Shown here one piece after another: positions 13,449-21,568 of a DNA stretch of 64,000 nucleotides. This DNA is from JAGVSV01 sp050952845 (GTDB taxonomy: Bacteria; Bacillota; Clostridia; Christensenellales; Aristaeellaceae), in NCBI GenBank assembly GCA_050952845.1, contig JBMNLP010000001.1, positions 806,001-870,000 on the forward strand, in the 5' to 3' direction. Made by a program: the position numbers and the translations under genes. The notes beneath the pieces are model-generated. The model saw nothing but the letters and a program-made list of their open reading frames with translations, searched no databases and was not told the DNA's origin. Position 1 is the first letter of the stretch; the number at the start of each line of letters is the position of its first letter.

Positions 13449-14289
13449 CCTTCTTAAAGTGAAGATTAAAAGAAACGCCGGAACGATGCTTATTTATTCA
13501 CTGGCATTGTTCTGGGGATTTGCTACTATTTTTCCACTTGTACTTGCTGTTTTGTCCTCTTTTAAGGACAATGCCGAGATTTATCTGTTTCCTTGGCAAC
13601 TACCAAAATCGTGGGACTTGGTCAATTATCACAAAGCGATTTATGATGTAAATGCCTTGAGGTCCATCGGTAATTCAGTGTTTGTTTCGTTGGCAACTGC
13701 CGTAATTGTGCTGCTGATAGGTTTGCTTGCTTCGTATGCCATATCGCGAAAGCAGAATTTCATAACAAAAAGTGCAAATATCGCATTTGTTCTGGCCATC
13801 ATGATTCCAGTACATGCTACTCTCATCCCAATATCAACGCTCGCGACTGCTCTATCTGCAAAGAATCAGTATTGGTTCTTGGCGTTGGTGTATGCTACAT
13901 TCAACATGGCTCAGGCGATCTTTCTTATTTCCGGATTCATGTCCAGCATCAGCAGTGAAATTGATGAGGCTGCGATTATAGATGGCTGCAATGAGTTGCA
14001 GCTACTGTTTAGGATTCTTACCCCTATTTGCTTGCCAGTTCTCTTTACAGAGGCAATCTTCACCTTTGTCTACGCATATGGTGAACTGATATTCTCATTA
14101 ACTCTAATTTCAGAAAATCAGATGTATACGGTTTCTAGGGCGATGCTTTCTTTCTATGGCGAAGGCGATTTGCAATTGGGACCGATTTTTGCTTTTATTG
14201 TGCTATCAGCATTTCCATCTACCTTAGTGTATGTTTTATTTCACAGACAGATTCAGCACGGCGTCATGAGTGGTGCCATCAAAGGATAA
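13441..14289 (+). CDS. Sugar ABC transporter permease, MalG type
   Basis: 282 residues from ATG 13441; in-frame ATGs at 13429 and 13432 are alternatives with worse RBS spacing. Six TM segments, with EAA loop DEAAIIDGCNELQLLFRILTP (about 178-198) and a C-terminus ending in the typical MSGAIKG-like SGAIKG of MalG permeases. It completes the importer with the preceding permease, overlapping it by 8 bp. Together with the adjoining fucosidase gene it suggests uptake of a fucosylated or otherwise decorated oligosaccharide. Confidence 0.9.
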   Translation: MHSLLKVKIKRNAGTMLIYSLALFWGFATIFPLVLAVLSSFKDNAEIYLFPWQLPKSWDLVNYHKAIYDVNALRSIGNSVFVSLATAVIVLLIGLLASYAISRKQNFITKSANIAFVLAIMIPVHATLIPISTLATALSAKNQYWFLALVYATFNMAQAIFLISGFMSSISSEIDEAAIIDGCNELQLLFRILTPICLPVLFTEAIFTFVYAYGELIFSLTLISENQMYTVSRAMLSFYGEGDLQLGPIFAFIVLSAFPSTLVYVLFHRQIQHGVMSGAIKG

Positions 14290-14303
14290 AGAAAGGGATA
14301 ATT

Positions 14304-15575
14304 ATGAACAACAATCAGCGTATGAAATGGTTTACGGATTCAAAATTCGGACTTTTTATTCACTGGGGCTTGTATGCCTTGCCCGCAGGACAATGGTTGG
14401 GAAAGAAAGTTGAGTATCCTGCGGAATGGATTATGAAGAATGCCAAGATACCTTTGGCAGAGTACAGAAAGCTTGCGGAGCAGTTCAATCCGATTGATTT
14501 TGATGCCTATGTCTGGATGCGAAAAGCCAAAGCATATGGTGTTAAGTACGTGTGCTTAACAGCCAAGCATCATGATGGGTTTGCATTATATGACAGTGAT
14601 GCTTCTGACTATTCAGTCATGTCAACGCCTTTCAGGCGTGATATTGTGCGCGAACTGGCTGAAGCATGCAAGGCTGAGGGGTTGATTTTCTGTGTCTACT
14701 ATTCCCAGATGCAGGACTGGGAGGATGCCAACGCTGATGGCAATGATTGGGATTTTGATAGGAAAACGAAAAACTTCGTTAAGTATTTCCAGACGAAGGT
14801 CAAGCCACAGGTGCGCGAATTGTTAACAAATTACGGGGATATCGGCATGATCTGGTTTGACACGCCCTACGATATGCCCAAAACACTCTGTCAGGAACTG
14901 GCAGATTGGGTGCATCAGCTTCAGCCAGATTGTTTAATCAATGGTCGTATTGGCTATGGGATAGGCGATTATCGTACAATGAGCGACAATAACATTCCAG
15001 TGCTGGCTTTTGATGAGCCATGGGAAACCCCGATGACCTTGAATAATAACTGGGGGTTCAGCAAGGTGGATTTCGAATGGAAATCCGCTAAGGATGTCAT
15101 CAGGATGCTAGTTTCAGTGGTGGGCAAAGGCGGAAACCTGCTTCTGAATATGGGGCCGGATGCCTTAGGTAATTTCCCCGAAAAAGCAGATGAAGTGTTC
15201 AGTCAGGTTGGGGCTTGGTTGAAAAAGAACGGTGAAAGCATATACCAAACCAACATTGCCCCTGACCTTACCTATCAAACAAGATGGGGCGGGCTCACTG
15301 CCGGTAAGGACCGTCTATATCTGCATATTCTTGATGGCAGAGAGGTTGATGATGAGGTTGTCATTTATGACTTGGAGCTCAACATCAAGAAGGCTTACTT
15401 GCTTGAAACAGGTCAGGTATTGGAAACCATTCATCTTTATGAGCCAGCTAGAGACGAGTTCCGCTTGAGGGTAAAGGTACCTAATCCTCTGCCGGACTTG
15501 CTGGACACAGTGATTGTGCTGGAGCACGATGGCGATCCAGTGGTACATAGCTTGGAGAGCAAGTTCAGTGAATAG
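14304..15575 (+). CDS. Alpha-L-fucosidase, GH29 family
   Basis: 423 residues, no signal peptide, so it acts in the cytosol. The GH29 barrel is clear: WFTDSKFGLFIHWGLYALPAG (about 9-29), CLTAKHHDGFALYDS (87-101), DIGMIWFDTPYD with the nucleophile aspartate (about 180-191), CLINGRIG, and GNLLLNMGPDALGNF (about 273-287). It removes alpha-linked L-fucose from imported glycans. The C-terminal beta domain is short. It lies 14 bp after the permease, with RBS GAAAGGG, so it belongs to the first sugar operon. A related exo-glycosidase specificity cannot be excluded. Confidence 0.85.
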   Translation: MNNNQRMKWFTDSKFGLFIHWGLYALPAGQWLGKKVEYPAEWIMKNAKIPLAEYRKLAEQFNPIDFDAYVWMRKAKAYGVKYVCLTAKHHDGFALYDSDASDYSVMSTPFRRDIVRELAEACKAEGLIFCVYYSQMQDWEDANADGNDWDFDRKTKNFVKYFQTKVKPQVRELLTNYGDIGMIWFDTPYDMPKTLCQELADWVHQLQPDCLINGRIGYGIGDYRTMSDNNIPVLAFDEPWETPMTLNNNWGFSKVDFEWKSAKDVIRMLVSVVGKGGNLLLNMGPDALGNFPEKADEVFSQVGAWLKKNGESIYQTNIAPDLTYQTRWGGLTAGKDRLYLHILDGREVDDEVVIYDLELNIKKAYLLETGQVLETIHLYEPARDEFRLRVKVPNPLPDLLDTVIVLEHDGDPVVHSLESKFSE

Positions 15576-15615
15576 GTAACTGTGTCTTGGTTGTTGAATA
15601 TGAAAAAATGCATGA

Positions 15616-15644
15616 TTGACTTTTTCTTTTGCCAATGATAACAT
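15616..15644 (+). promoter_or_regulatory. Candidate promoter of the second sugar ABC operon
   Basis: TTGACT at 15616-15621 and TAACAT at 15639-15644, 17 bp apart. An inverted repeat ATAAC...GTTAT (15638-15657) overlaps the -10 box and could be an operator. Sequence composition changes from AT-rich to GC-rich immediately downstream. Confidence 0.5.
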
Positions 15645-15718
15645 CTGTAATAGTTATTGCATGATGGTTGGAATTATTCGCTGTCATGATGGCTAAATAT
15701 AGAACAACGGAGGGAATT

Positions 15719-17038
15719 ATGAGAAAAATCAGCGCACTGTTACTGGTTCTGACGATGCTCCTCAGCGTCTGCGCCGTCACGGCGGCTGCAGATGACGTTG
15801 TAACGCTGTACTTTGTAGAGCGTTACGGCAACCCGACCCGCACGGCGTCCCTGCGCGGCTTGCTCGATGAGTTTGAGGCTGCCAATCCTGACATCAAGGT
15901 GGAGCTGATATCGCCGCCGTTGGAACAGTCCCAGCAAAAGATCACCCAGATGCTGATGGCTAAGAACGACCTGGACGTGCTGGAAGTCACCGCCTGGGAG
16001 CGTGCGCAGTACATTGCCAACGGCTGGCTGGCGGACCTGACTGAGTACTATGCGGACTACGAAGAAGCCAAGACCATGAAGACCGGCATCTATGATACCC
16101 TGCAGATCAACGGTAAATTTTACACCATCCCGATTGGCTCCTACGATCGCATGCTTTACTACCGCGTCGACTGGATGGAAGAGGCTGGCCTTGAGTTTCC
16201 CGAGCCCGGTCCGGAATGGACCTATGACGCCCTGTATGAGCTTGCCAAAGCCCTGACCAATCCCGAGCAGGGCCGCTATGGCTGGGTTCTGCGCGGCGCT
16301 GGCAATGCGTATCAGCAGTTTGTGCAGCAGGTGACCCTGGCTGCCGTCGGCATAGAGAACCTGATGTCCATCGAGGAGTTTTACTTCATGAAGGACGGCA
16401 CGTCCATCTGGGCAACCGATGCCGCCAAGAAGGGCCTTGAGTTTCAGCTGAAGTTCTACAAGGACTGCGCTCCCGCGGACTCCATCGCCTGGTTGTATTC
16501 CGACCAGGTCAATGCGTTCACCTCCGGCATCTGCGGCTTGATCATGCAGGACTCCGACTGCGTCGGCACCTTCAAAGCCAACATGAAAGAGGGCTCTTGG
16601 GCGACTTATCCGATGCCGGTCGATGCTGAAACCGGCCAGGCTGTTGTTGGCCGCGGCGCCGACGGCTGGGCGATGACCTCTTACTCCAAGCATCCGGAGG
16701 AGGCCTGGCGCCTGCTGGCTTTCCTGGGCTCTGCGGAGATCAATACCCGCTTCTGCAAGGACTATGGCGTGCTGCCTGCCCATACCACGGCGAACGAGTA
16801 CGACGCGGAGTTTGAGAGCGGCTACTACGCGCCCTACACCTACATGTTCAACCAGGACAACTATGTGCCGGTCGGCGGCGTTGACACCCCCTATGCGGCT
16901 TTCCTGACAGAGTTCGGCGACACATCCGACACCGATTTGCAGAACTTGCTGCTGGGCAACACCACGGTTGAAGAAGTTCAGGTCAAGTGGGCTGCCGAGT
17001 GGGAAGAGGCTCGTGAAGATTACGGCGGGCTTGAATAA
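15719..17038 (+). CDS. Carbohydrate ABC transporter solute-binding protein
   Basis: 439 residues. A signal peptide (MRKISALLLVLTMLLSVCAVTAAA) precedes a family-1 binding fold: LLDEFEAANPDIKVELI, ITQMLMAKNDLDVLEVTAWE, YTIPIGSYDRMLYYRVDWMEEAG (hinge and ligand loop), and GRGADGWAMTSYSKHPEEAW near the end. Val precedes the only early cysteine, so the lipobox is not canonical and signal peptidase I cleavage after TAAA is more likely. ATG 15719 follows ACGGAGGG. Codon use is GC-rich, unlike the preceding operon, so this is probably the resident system. It feeds the two permeases at 17137-18899. Confidence 0.88.
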   Translation: MRKISALLLVLTMLLSVCAVTAAADDVVTLYFVERYGNPTRTASLRGLLDEFEAANPDIKVELISPPLEQSQQKITQMLMAKNDLDVLEVTAWERAQYIANGWLADLTEYYADYEEAKTMKTGIYDTLQINGKFYTIPIGSYDRMLYYRVDWMEEAGLEFPEPGPEWTYDALYELAKALTNPEQGRYGWVLRGAGNAYQQFVQQVTLAAVGIENLMSIEEFYFMKDGTSIWATDAAKKGLEFQLKFYKDCAPADSIAWLYSDQVNAFTSGICGLIMQDSDCVGTFKANMKEGSWATYPMPVDAETGQAVVGRGADGWAMTSYSKHPEEAWRLLAFLGSAEINTRFCKDYGVLPAHTTANEYDAEFESGYYAPYTYMFNQDNYVPVGGVDTPYAAFLTEFGDTSDTDLQNLLLGNTTVEEVQVKWAAEWEEAREDYGGLE

Positions 17039-17080
17039 TTCTCTCAAAACGGCAATCCTGTTTTGACGGAATTGTGCAGT

Positions 17081-17110
17081 GGTAGCTTTCCGAGTCATCG
17101 GAAAGCTACC
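17081..17110 (+). terminator. Intercistronic hairpin after the second binding-protein gene
   Basis: A perfect 13-bp stem, GGTAGCTTTCCGA / TCGGAAAGCTACC, with a 4-nt loop and no U-run. Same position and probable role as the hairpin at 12466-12498: tuning binding-protein to permease ratio. Confidence 0.6.
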
Positions 17111-17136
17111 TATTCATATACAGGAAGGGAAGCGCT

Positions 17137-18060
17137 ATGCAGAGAAAACCGAAAAAACTGATAGCCAGGAATACGAAGCAGGACCAAGTCTTCATCGTTT
17201 TGATGCTGCTGCCGGCGATTCTGCTGGTGATCATGTTTATCTATTATCCGTTTTTGAGCGGCGTGCCCAATGCCTTTAAGCGCTATTCGTTGCTCAACCT
17301 GACCAGAACAAAGTGGATTGGTTTAAAGAATTTCAGGACATTGTTCAGGGACCCGAATTTTCTGCTTACCATTCCCAACACGATCAAATGGGTATTTGTG
17401 TCGTTGTTTTTTCAGTTTACCATCGGCTTCATGCTGGCGATGTTCCTGAAGAACAAGTTCCGCGGGCGCGGTCTGTATCAGGGCGCGATCTTCTTTCCAT
17501 GGGCGGTATCGGGCTTTCTGATTGGCATCCTGTGGCGTTGGCTGTACAATGCGTCCTATGGCCCGCTGAATGCGCTGCTGGTGATGATCGGCGTGACCGA
17601 TCTGGCAAATCCTGTCGGCTTCCTGTCCAGTGTGAACCTCGCCATGCCCTCGACGATCGTAGCGAATATCTGGTACGGCATCCCATTCTTTACCATCATG
17701 ATTCAAGCTGCGCTGCAGGGCGTGCCGGAGGAACTCTACGAGGCCAGTGAAGTTGACGGCGCAGGCAAGGTATACCAGTTTTTTAAGATCACGGTGCCCT
17801 ATATTTATCCCGTGCTGATTACGACCACGCTGCTGCGCTCGATATGGATTTTCAACTTTGCCGATTTGATCTATGCGATCACGCGGGGCGGCCCCGCCGG
17901 CTCCACCGAGATCATGACCTCGTACATGCTAAACCTGATCATGTACCAGTCCGACTTCGGCATGGCTAGCGCGGTTGGCATTGTCATCATAGCGATTCTG
18001 CTGGTTTGGTGCACGTTGTATCTGAGGATTTCCAATGTGGAAAAGGCGGGTGATTACTGA
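17137..18060 (+). CDS. Sugar ABC transporter permease, MalF type
   Basis: 307 residues, six TM segments beginning with VFIVLMLLPAILLVIMFIYYP (about 20-40). The EAA loop is YEASEVDGAGKVYQFFKITVP (about 204-224). RBS AGGAAGGGA precedes ATG 17137. It partners with the next permease, whose start overlaps this stop by one base. The preceding gene supplies the binding protein. The basic N-terminus (MQRKPKKLIARNTK) places the N-end inside the cell. Confidence 0.9.
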   Translation: MQRKPKKLIARNTKQDQVFIVLMLLPAILLVIMFIYYPFLSGVPNAFKRYSLLNLTRTKWIGLKNFRTLFRDPNFLLTIPNTIKWVFVSLFFQFTIGFMLAMFLKNKFRGRGLYQGAIFFPWAVSGFLIGILWRWLYNASYGPLNALLVMIGVTDLANPVGFLSSVNLAMPSTIVANIWYGIPFFTIMIQAALQGVPEELYEASEVDGAGKVYQFFKITVPYIYPVLITTTLLRSIWIFNFADLIYAITRGGPAGSTEIMTSYMLNLIMYQSDFGMASAVGIVIIAILLVWCTLYLRISNVEKAGDY

Positions 18061-18899
18061 TGCGGCACAGAAAGCCTTCAATCGCTTACCGGGTTGTAAA
18101 GTTCCTGGTGCTGGGGCTTTTCCTGGTGGCGATCATTTTCCCGTTTTATTGGATGGCAATCACCTCTTTGAAGGATGTCAGCGAGATCTTCAGCGTGCCG
18201 ATCACCTTCTGGCCCCAGGAATTCACACTGCAGAACTATCACGACTTGTTTTCGAAGCTGAACTTTGGCAACTATATCAAAAACTCCATCATGGTTTCCA
18301 TGGTGGCGGCCACCGGCGCGGTAACGGTTTCTCTGTGCTCGGCCTATGTGCTGGCGCGCTTTGATTTCAGGTTCAAAGGCGCGGTGATCTATTTTTTCCT
18401 GATCACCCAGATGCTGCCCGGCTTTATCAGCTTGGCGCCGCTGTACCAGTTGTTATCCAACTGGGGCATGATCGACTGGCTGCCTACGCTGATGATTCTG
18501 AGCGCGACCTCGCTGATTCCGTATTCTACGATTACGCTGCGCGGCTTCCTGCGCGGCGTGCCCAGGGCGCTGGAGGAATCCGCGATGATGGACGGCTGCG
18601 GGCGCCTGCGGGCGATGATTTTCATCGTTTTTCCGCTGATTCTGCCCGGTTTTGCTGCCACCTTCATCTTCGGTTTCGTTCAGGCCTGGAACGATCTTTT
18701 CAGCCCTGTCATGTACATGAACCGGCAGGTTAACTACACGATTCCTGTTGCGCTGAACTATATGGTTCAGAAGAACGACGTTCGCTGGGGCGAGCTTTCT
18801 GCCGGCGCAGTCACCGCCATTGTGCCCACGGTGGTCATGTTTGCTTTCGCGCAGAAGTATGTCGCCAGCGGCCTGCTTGCCGGCGCTGTCAAGGGGTAG
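18060..18899 (+). CDS. Sugar ABC transporter permease, MalG type
   Basis: 279 residues with six TM segments (first FLVLGLFLVAIIFPFYWMAI, about 14-33). EAA loop LEESAMMDGCGRLRAMIFIVFP (about 175-196), and C-terminal GLLAGAVKG typical of MalG permeases. Its ATG shares one base with the previous stop. No ATPase gene follows, again implying a shared energising subunit. Next in the operon, after 27 bp, is a sugar isomerase-like gene. Confidence 0.9.
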   Translation: MRHRKPSIAYRVVKFLVLGLFLVAIIFPFYWMAITSLKDVSEIFSVPITFWPQEFTLQNYHDLFSKLNFGNYIKNSIMVSMVAATGAVTVSLCSAYVLARFDFRFKGAVIYFFLITQMLPGFISLAPLYQLLSNWGMIDWLPTLMILSATSLIPYSTITLRGFLRGVPRALEESAMMDGCGRLRAMIFIVFPLILPGFAATFIFGFVQAWNDLFSPVMYMNRQVNYTIPVALNYMVQKNDVRWGELSAGAVTAIVPTVVMFAFAQKYVASGLLAGAVKG

Positions 18900-18926
18900 G
18901 CGGAGCTTTAAACAGGGAGGAGAGAA

Positions 18927-19730
18927 TTGAACATCGCATTCACCACGCTGGGCTGTCCGGAATGGACATTCCTTGAAATCCTGGACAACGCCAGGGCGAT
19001 GGGCTACCGGGGCGTTGAGATCCGCGGCATCGAGGGCGAGATGCGCGCCGAAAACATGGAGCCGCTGAAGCCGGGCAGGCAGCAGGACACCCTGCGGCAG
19101 CTTGAGGCGCGCGGCTTGTCCGTGCCGTGTTATGGGTCTTCCGTCCGGTTTGACGACGCCGGCCAAACGGAAGCCATGCTGGAGGAGGGGCGGTGCGCCA
19201 TTGACATCTGCGCGCGCATGGGCATTCCCTATGTCCGCGTATTTGGCGACCGCATCGCTGACCCCGGTGACGAGGACAGGGTCATTCGCCAGGCAGCTGA
19301 GGGCATATCAGCGCTGTGCGCCTACGCCGAAGGCACCGATGTGGGCATTTTGCTGGAGGTACATGGCGATTTCAACGTTGCCGATAGAATTCTGAAAACA
19401 GCCGCGCTGATCAAATCGCCCAAATTTGGCGTGCTGTGGGATGTGCAGCACTCGGACAAGGTATACGGCGACGACTTTCTGCCGTTCTACGAGCCGTTGA
19501 AGCACCTGATCCGCCACGTCCACGTGAAGGACCATCACCGTGCGGACGGCGCGTTCAAGCTGTGCCCCGTGGGCGAGGGCGACATACCGTTAAAGTGGAT
19601 CGTCAGCCGTTTGAAAGCCGACGGCTACGACGGCTACTATGCGCTGGAGTGGGAAAAGAGATGGCACCCGGAGCTGGCGGACGCCGGCGTTGTATTTCCC
19701 TCCTTTGTTGATTTTATGAAAGGATTGTGA
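18927..19730 (+). CDS. TIM-barrel sugar phosphate isomerase/epimerase family protein
   Basis: 267 residues of the AP-endonuclease-2-like xylose isomerase fold. Candidate metal ligands are seen at LLEVHGD (Glu, about 143), LWDVQHS (Asp, about 171), HVHVKDHH (His, about 197-202) and YALEWEKRW (Glu, about 241). Such enzymes interconvert keto and aldo sugars or act as dehydratases on inositol-like substrates. Starts with TTG 18927 behind GGGAGGAGAG. The gene reads directly into the Gfo/Idh/MocA oxidoreductase that follows, a pairing common in catabolic sugar operons. The exact substrate is unknown. Confidence 0.8.
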   Translation: MNIAFTTLGCPEWTFLEILDNARAMGYRGVEIRGIEGEMRAENMEPLKPGRQQDTLRQLEARGLSVPCYGSSVRFDDAGQTEAMLEEGRCAIDICARMGIPYVRVFGDRIADPGDEDRVIRQAAEGISALCAYAEGTDVGILLEVHGDFNVADRILKTAALIKSPKFGVLWDVQHSDKVYGDDFLPFYEPLKHLIRHVHVKDHHRADGAFKLCPVGEGDIPLKWIVSRLKADGYDGYYALEWEKRWHPELADAGVVFPSFVDFMKGL

Positions 19731-19735
19731 GGAAC

Positions 19736-20806
19736 ATGAAGCGATTGAAAGCGGCGCTGATCGGCTACGGCCGCAGCGGAAGGGACATCCACAAGCACCT
19801 GTTTGATTTGCTGCCCGACCTGTACGAGGTTGTCGCGGTGGTCGACCGCGACCCGCAGCGGCGCGACATGGCGCGCCGGGAGTTGGGGTGCCCCGTGTAT
19901 GAACGCTACCAGGAGATGTTCGGCCAGGTCGAAGCCGATTTTGCTGTCAACGCGTCGTTCAGCCACGAGCACCACCCCATATCGATGCATTTGCTGCAGC
20001 AGGGCTGGAACGTGCTGTCGGAAAAGCCGGCGGCGACCAACCGGAAGGATTTTGACGAGATGGTTGCCCAGGCGCGGAAAAGCGGCAAGCTGTACCTTGT
20101 GTTTCAGCAGTACCGCTTCAGCCCGGCTTTCATAAAGATACAGGAGATGATTGCAAGCGGCAAAGTGGGCAGGCTGGTGCAGGTATCGGCCCGCTTCAAA
20201 GGCTTCAATCGACGGTGGGACTGGCAAACCGTGCACGCCTTCGGCGCCGGCAGCCTGCTGAACACCGGTGCGCACCCTGTGGATCTGATGCTGGCGCTGA
20301 TGGGCTTCCCGGAGGATGTGGAGGTGTTCGCGGCGATGGACCGGGCCATGACCTATGGCGATGCCGAGGACTATGTCAAGGTGATGCTGCGCGCCAAGGG
20401 TGTGCCGGTGGCTGACATCGAGATAACTGCCAGCGATGCCTTTGGCGACGACATCTTCCTGGTGCAGGGCACCCGGGGCACCATCAAGGGCAACGACAGC
20501 CGGCTGGAGCTGAGATACTACATACCGGAGAACGAACCCGTGCAGAAGCTGACGATGGAGCCGCTGCGCGATGCTGAAGGGGCGCCGATATACTGCCATG
20601 AAAAGCTGACCATCCACCACGAAACATGGGAAGCCGATCCCCATGGTACAGGCAGCTTCGATACCAGAGGCGTGGACTTCTACCGCCTATATTACGATGT
20701 GCTGGTTCATGGCGCTGAGCCCGTTGTCAAAAACGAGCATGTCGCCCTGCAGATGAGCGTCATGGAGGAAGCGCACCGGCAGAACAGGGAGCTGTTTATT
20801 AAGTAA
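19736..20806 (+). CDS. Gfo/Idh/MocA family oxidoreductase
   Basis: 356 residues. N-terminal Rossmann fold AALIGYGRSGRDIH (about 6-19), VAVVDRD, and the family motif LSEKPAATN (about 97-105) with the catalytic-site lysine; then a C-terminal alpha/beta domain starting with QYRFSPAFIKIQEMI and containing GAGSLLNTGAHPVD (about 164-177). Oxidises or reduces a sugar or cyclitol with NAD(P). ATG 19736 is chosen; an in-frame GTG at 19727, overlapping the previous stop, is the alternative and both have weak RBS spacing. Probably acts next to the isomerase on the imported sugar. Confidence 0.85.
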   Translation: MKRLKAALIGYGRSGRDIHKHLFDLLPDLYEVVAVVDRDPQRRDMARRELGCPVYERYQEMFGQVEADFAVNASFSHEHHPISMHLLQQGWNVLSEKPAATNRKDFDEMVAQARKSGKLYLVFQQYRFSPAFIKIQEMIASGKVGRLVQVSARFKGFNRRWDWQTVHAFGAGSLLNTGAHPVDLMLALMGFPEDVEVFAAMDRAMTYGDAEDYVKVMLRAKGVPVADIEITASDAFGDDIFLVQGTRGTIKGNDSRLELRYYIPENEPVQKLTMEPLRDAEGAPIYCHEKLTIHHETWEADPHGTGSFDTRGVDFYRLYYDVLVHGAEPVVKNEHVALQMSVMEEAHRQNRELFIK

Positions 20807-20896
20807 CATGTTCTGCGAATCATCCTTGTCTTCCCTTGCCCGCTGTGCTACCATGATGCCGTATTACAGGCAGCACGAGCTGCGCAAGGAGCGGAC

Positions 20897-21550
20897 ATGA
20901 ACAAAGAAACGGTGTTTTCCCATATCGACCATACCCAGCTGAAGGCATTTGCCACCTGGGATGATATGAAGACCCTTTGCGATGAGGCGGTGGCATACGG
21001 CATGGCGTCCGTGTGTATACCGCCTGCTTTTGTCGGGCGCGTTGTCAAGGCTTATGGCAGCCGGTTGACGGTGTGCACGGTTGTCGGCTTCCCGCTGGGC
21101 TACCAGACCACAGAGACCAAGGTGTTTGAAGCGGAGCAGGCGGTGCGTTTGGGCGCCAAAGAGGTGGACATGGTGATCAACCTGGGCGACGCCAAAGACG
21201 GACAGTTTGACCGCATCACCGACGAAATCCGGGCTGTCAAAGCGGCTGTGGGCAGCAACATACTGAAGGTGATCATTGAAACCTGCTACCTCACCGATGA
21301 TGAGAAAATCGCGATCTGCCGCTGCGTGACGGAGGCAGGGGCAGATTTCATCAAAACATCCACCGGCTTTGGCACAGCCGGCGCTACCATGCACGATGTG
21401 GAGCTGTTCAAACAACACATCGGCTCCCGCGTCCGCATCAAGGCGGCAGGCGGTATCCGGACGGCGGGCGATATCGAAGCTTATTTAGAAGCCGGCTGTG
21501 CGCGCATAGGCGCCAGCGCCGCCATCAAAGCATACGCTGACAAAGCATGA
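20897..21550 (+). CDS. deoC: Deoxyribose-phosphate aldolase
   Basis: 217 residues, a normal length. TIM-barrel class I aldolase with VCTVVGFPLGYQ (about 54-65), EVDMVINLGDAKDG, LKVIIETCYL (about 122-131) and the Schiff-base lysine in DFIKTSTGFGTAGAT (about 151-165), then RIKAAGGIR. Cleaves 2-deoxyribose-5-phosphate to glyceraldehyde-3-phosphate and acetaldehyde. RBS AAGGAG precedes ATG 20897. The 90-bp gap before it has no clear terminator. Its place inside a sugar operon rather than a nucleoside operon suggests it serves a related aldol cleavage or was simply joined to it. Confidence 0.93.
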   Translation: MNKETVFSHIDHTQLKAFATWDDMKTLCDEAVAYGMASVCIPPAFVGRVVKAYGSRLTVCTVVGFPLGYQTTETKVFEAEQAVRLGAKEVDMVINLGDAKDGQFDRITDEIRAVKAAVGSNILKVIIETCYLTDDEKIAICRCVTEAGADFIKTSTGFGTAGATMHDVELFKQHIGSRVRIKAAGGIRTAGDIEAYLEAGCARIGASAAIKAYADKA

Positions 21551-21568
21551 TGATATAGGAGGGTTACC

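Noticed and set aside
15740..17098. 452-codon minus-strand frame over the second sugar-binding protein
   Set aside because: Composition artefact opposite a clear binding protein with signal peptide and RBS.
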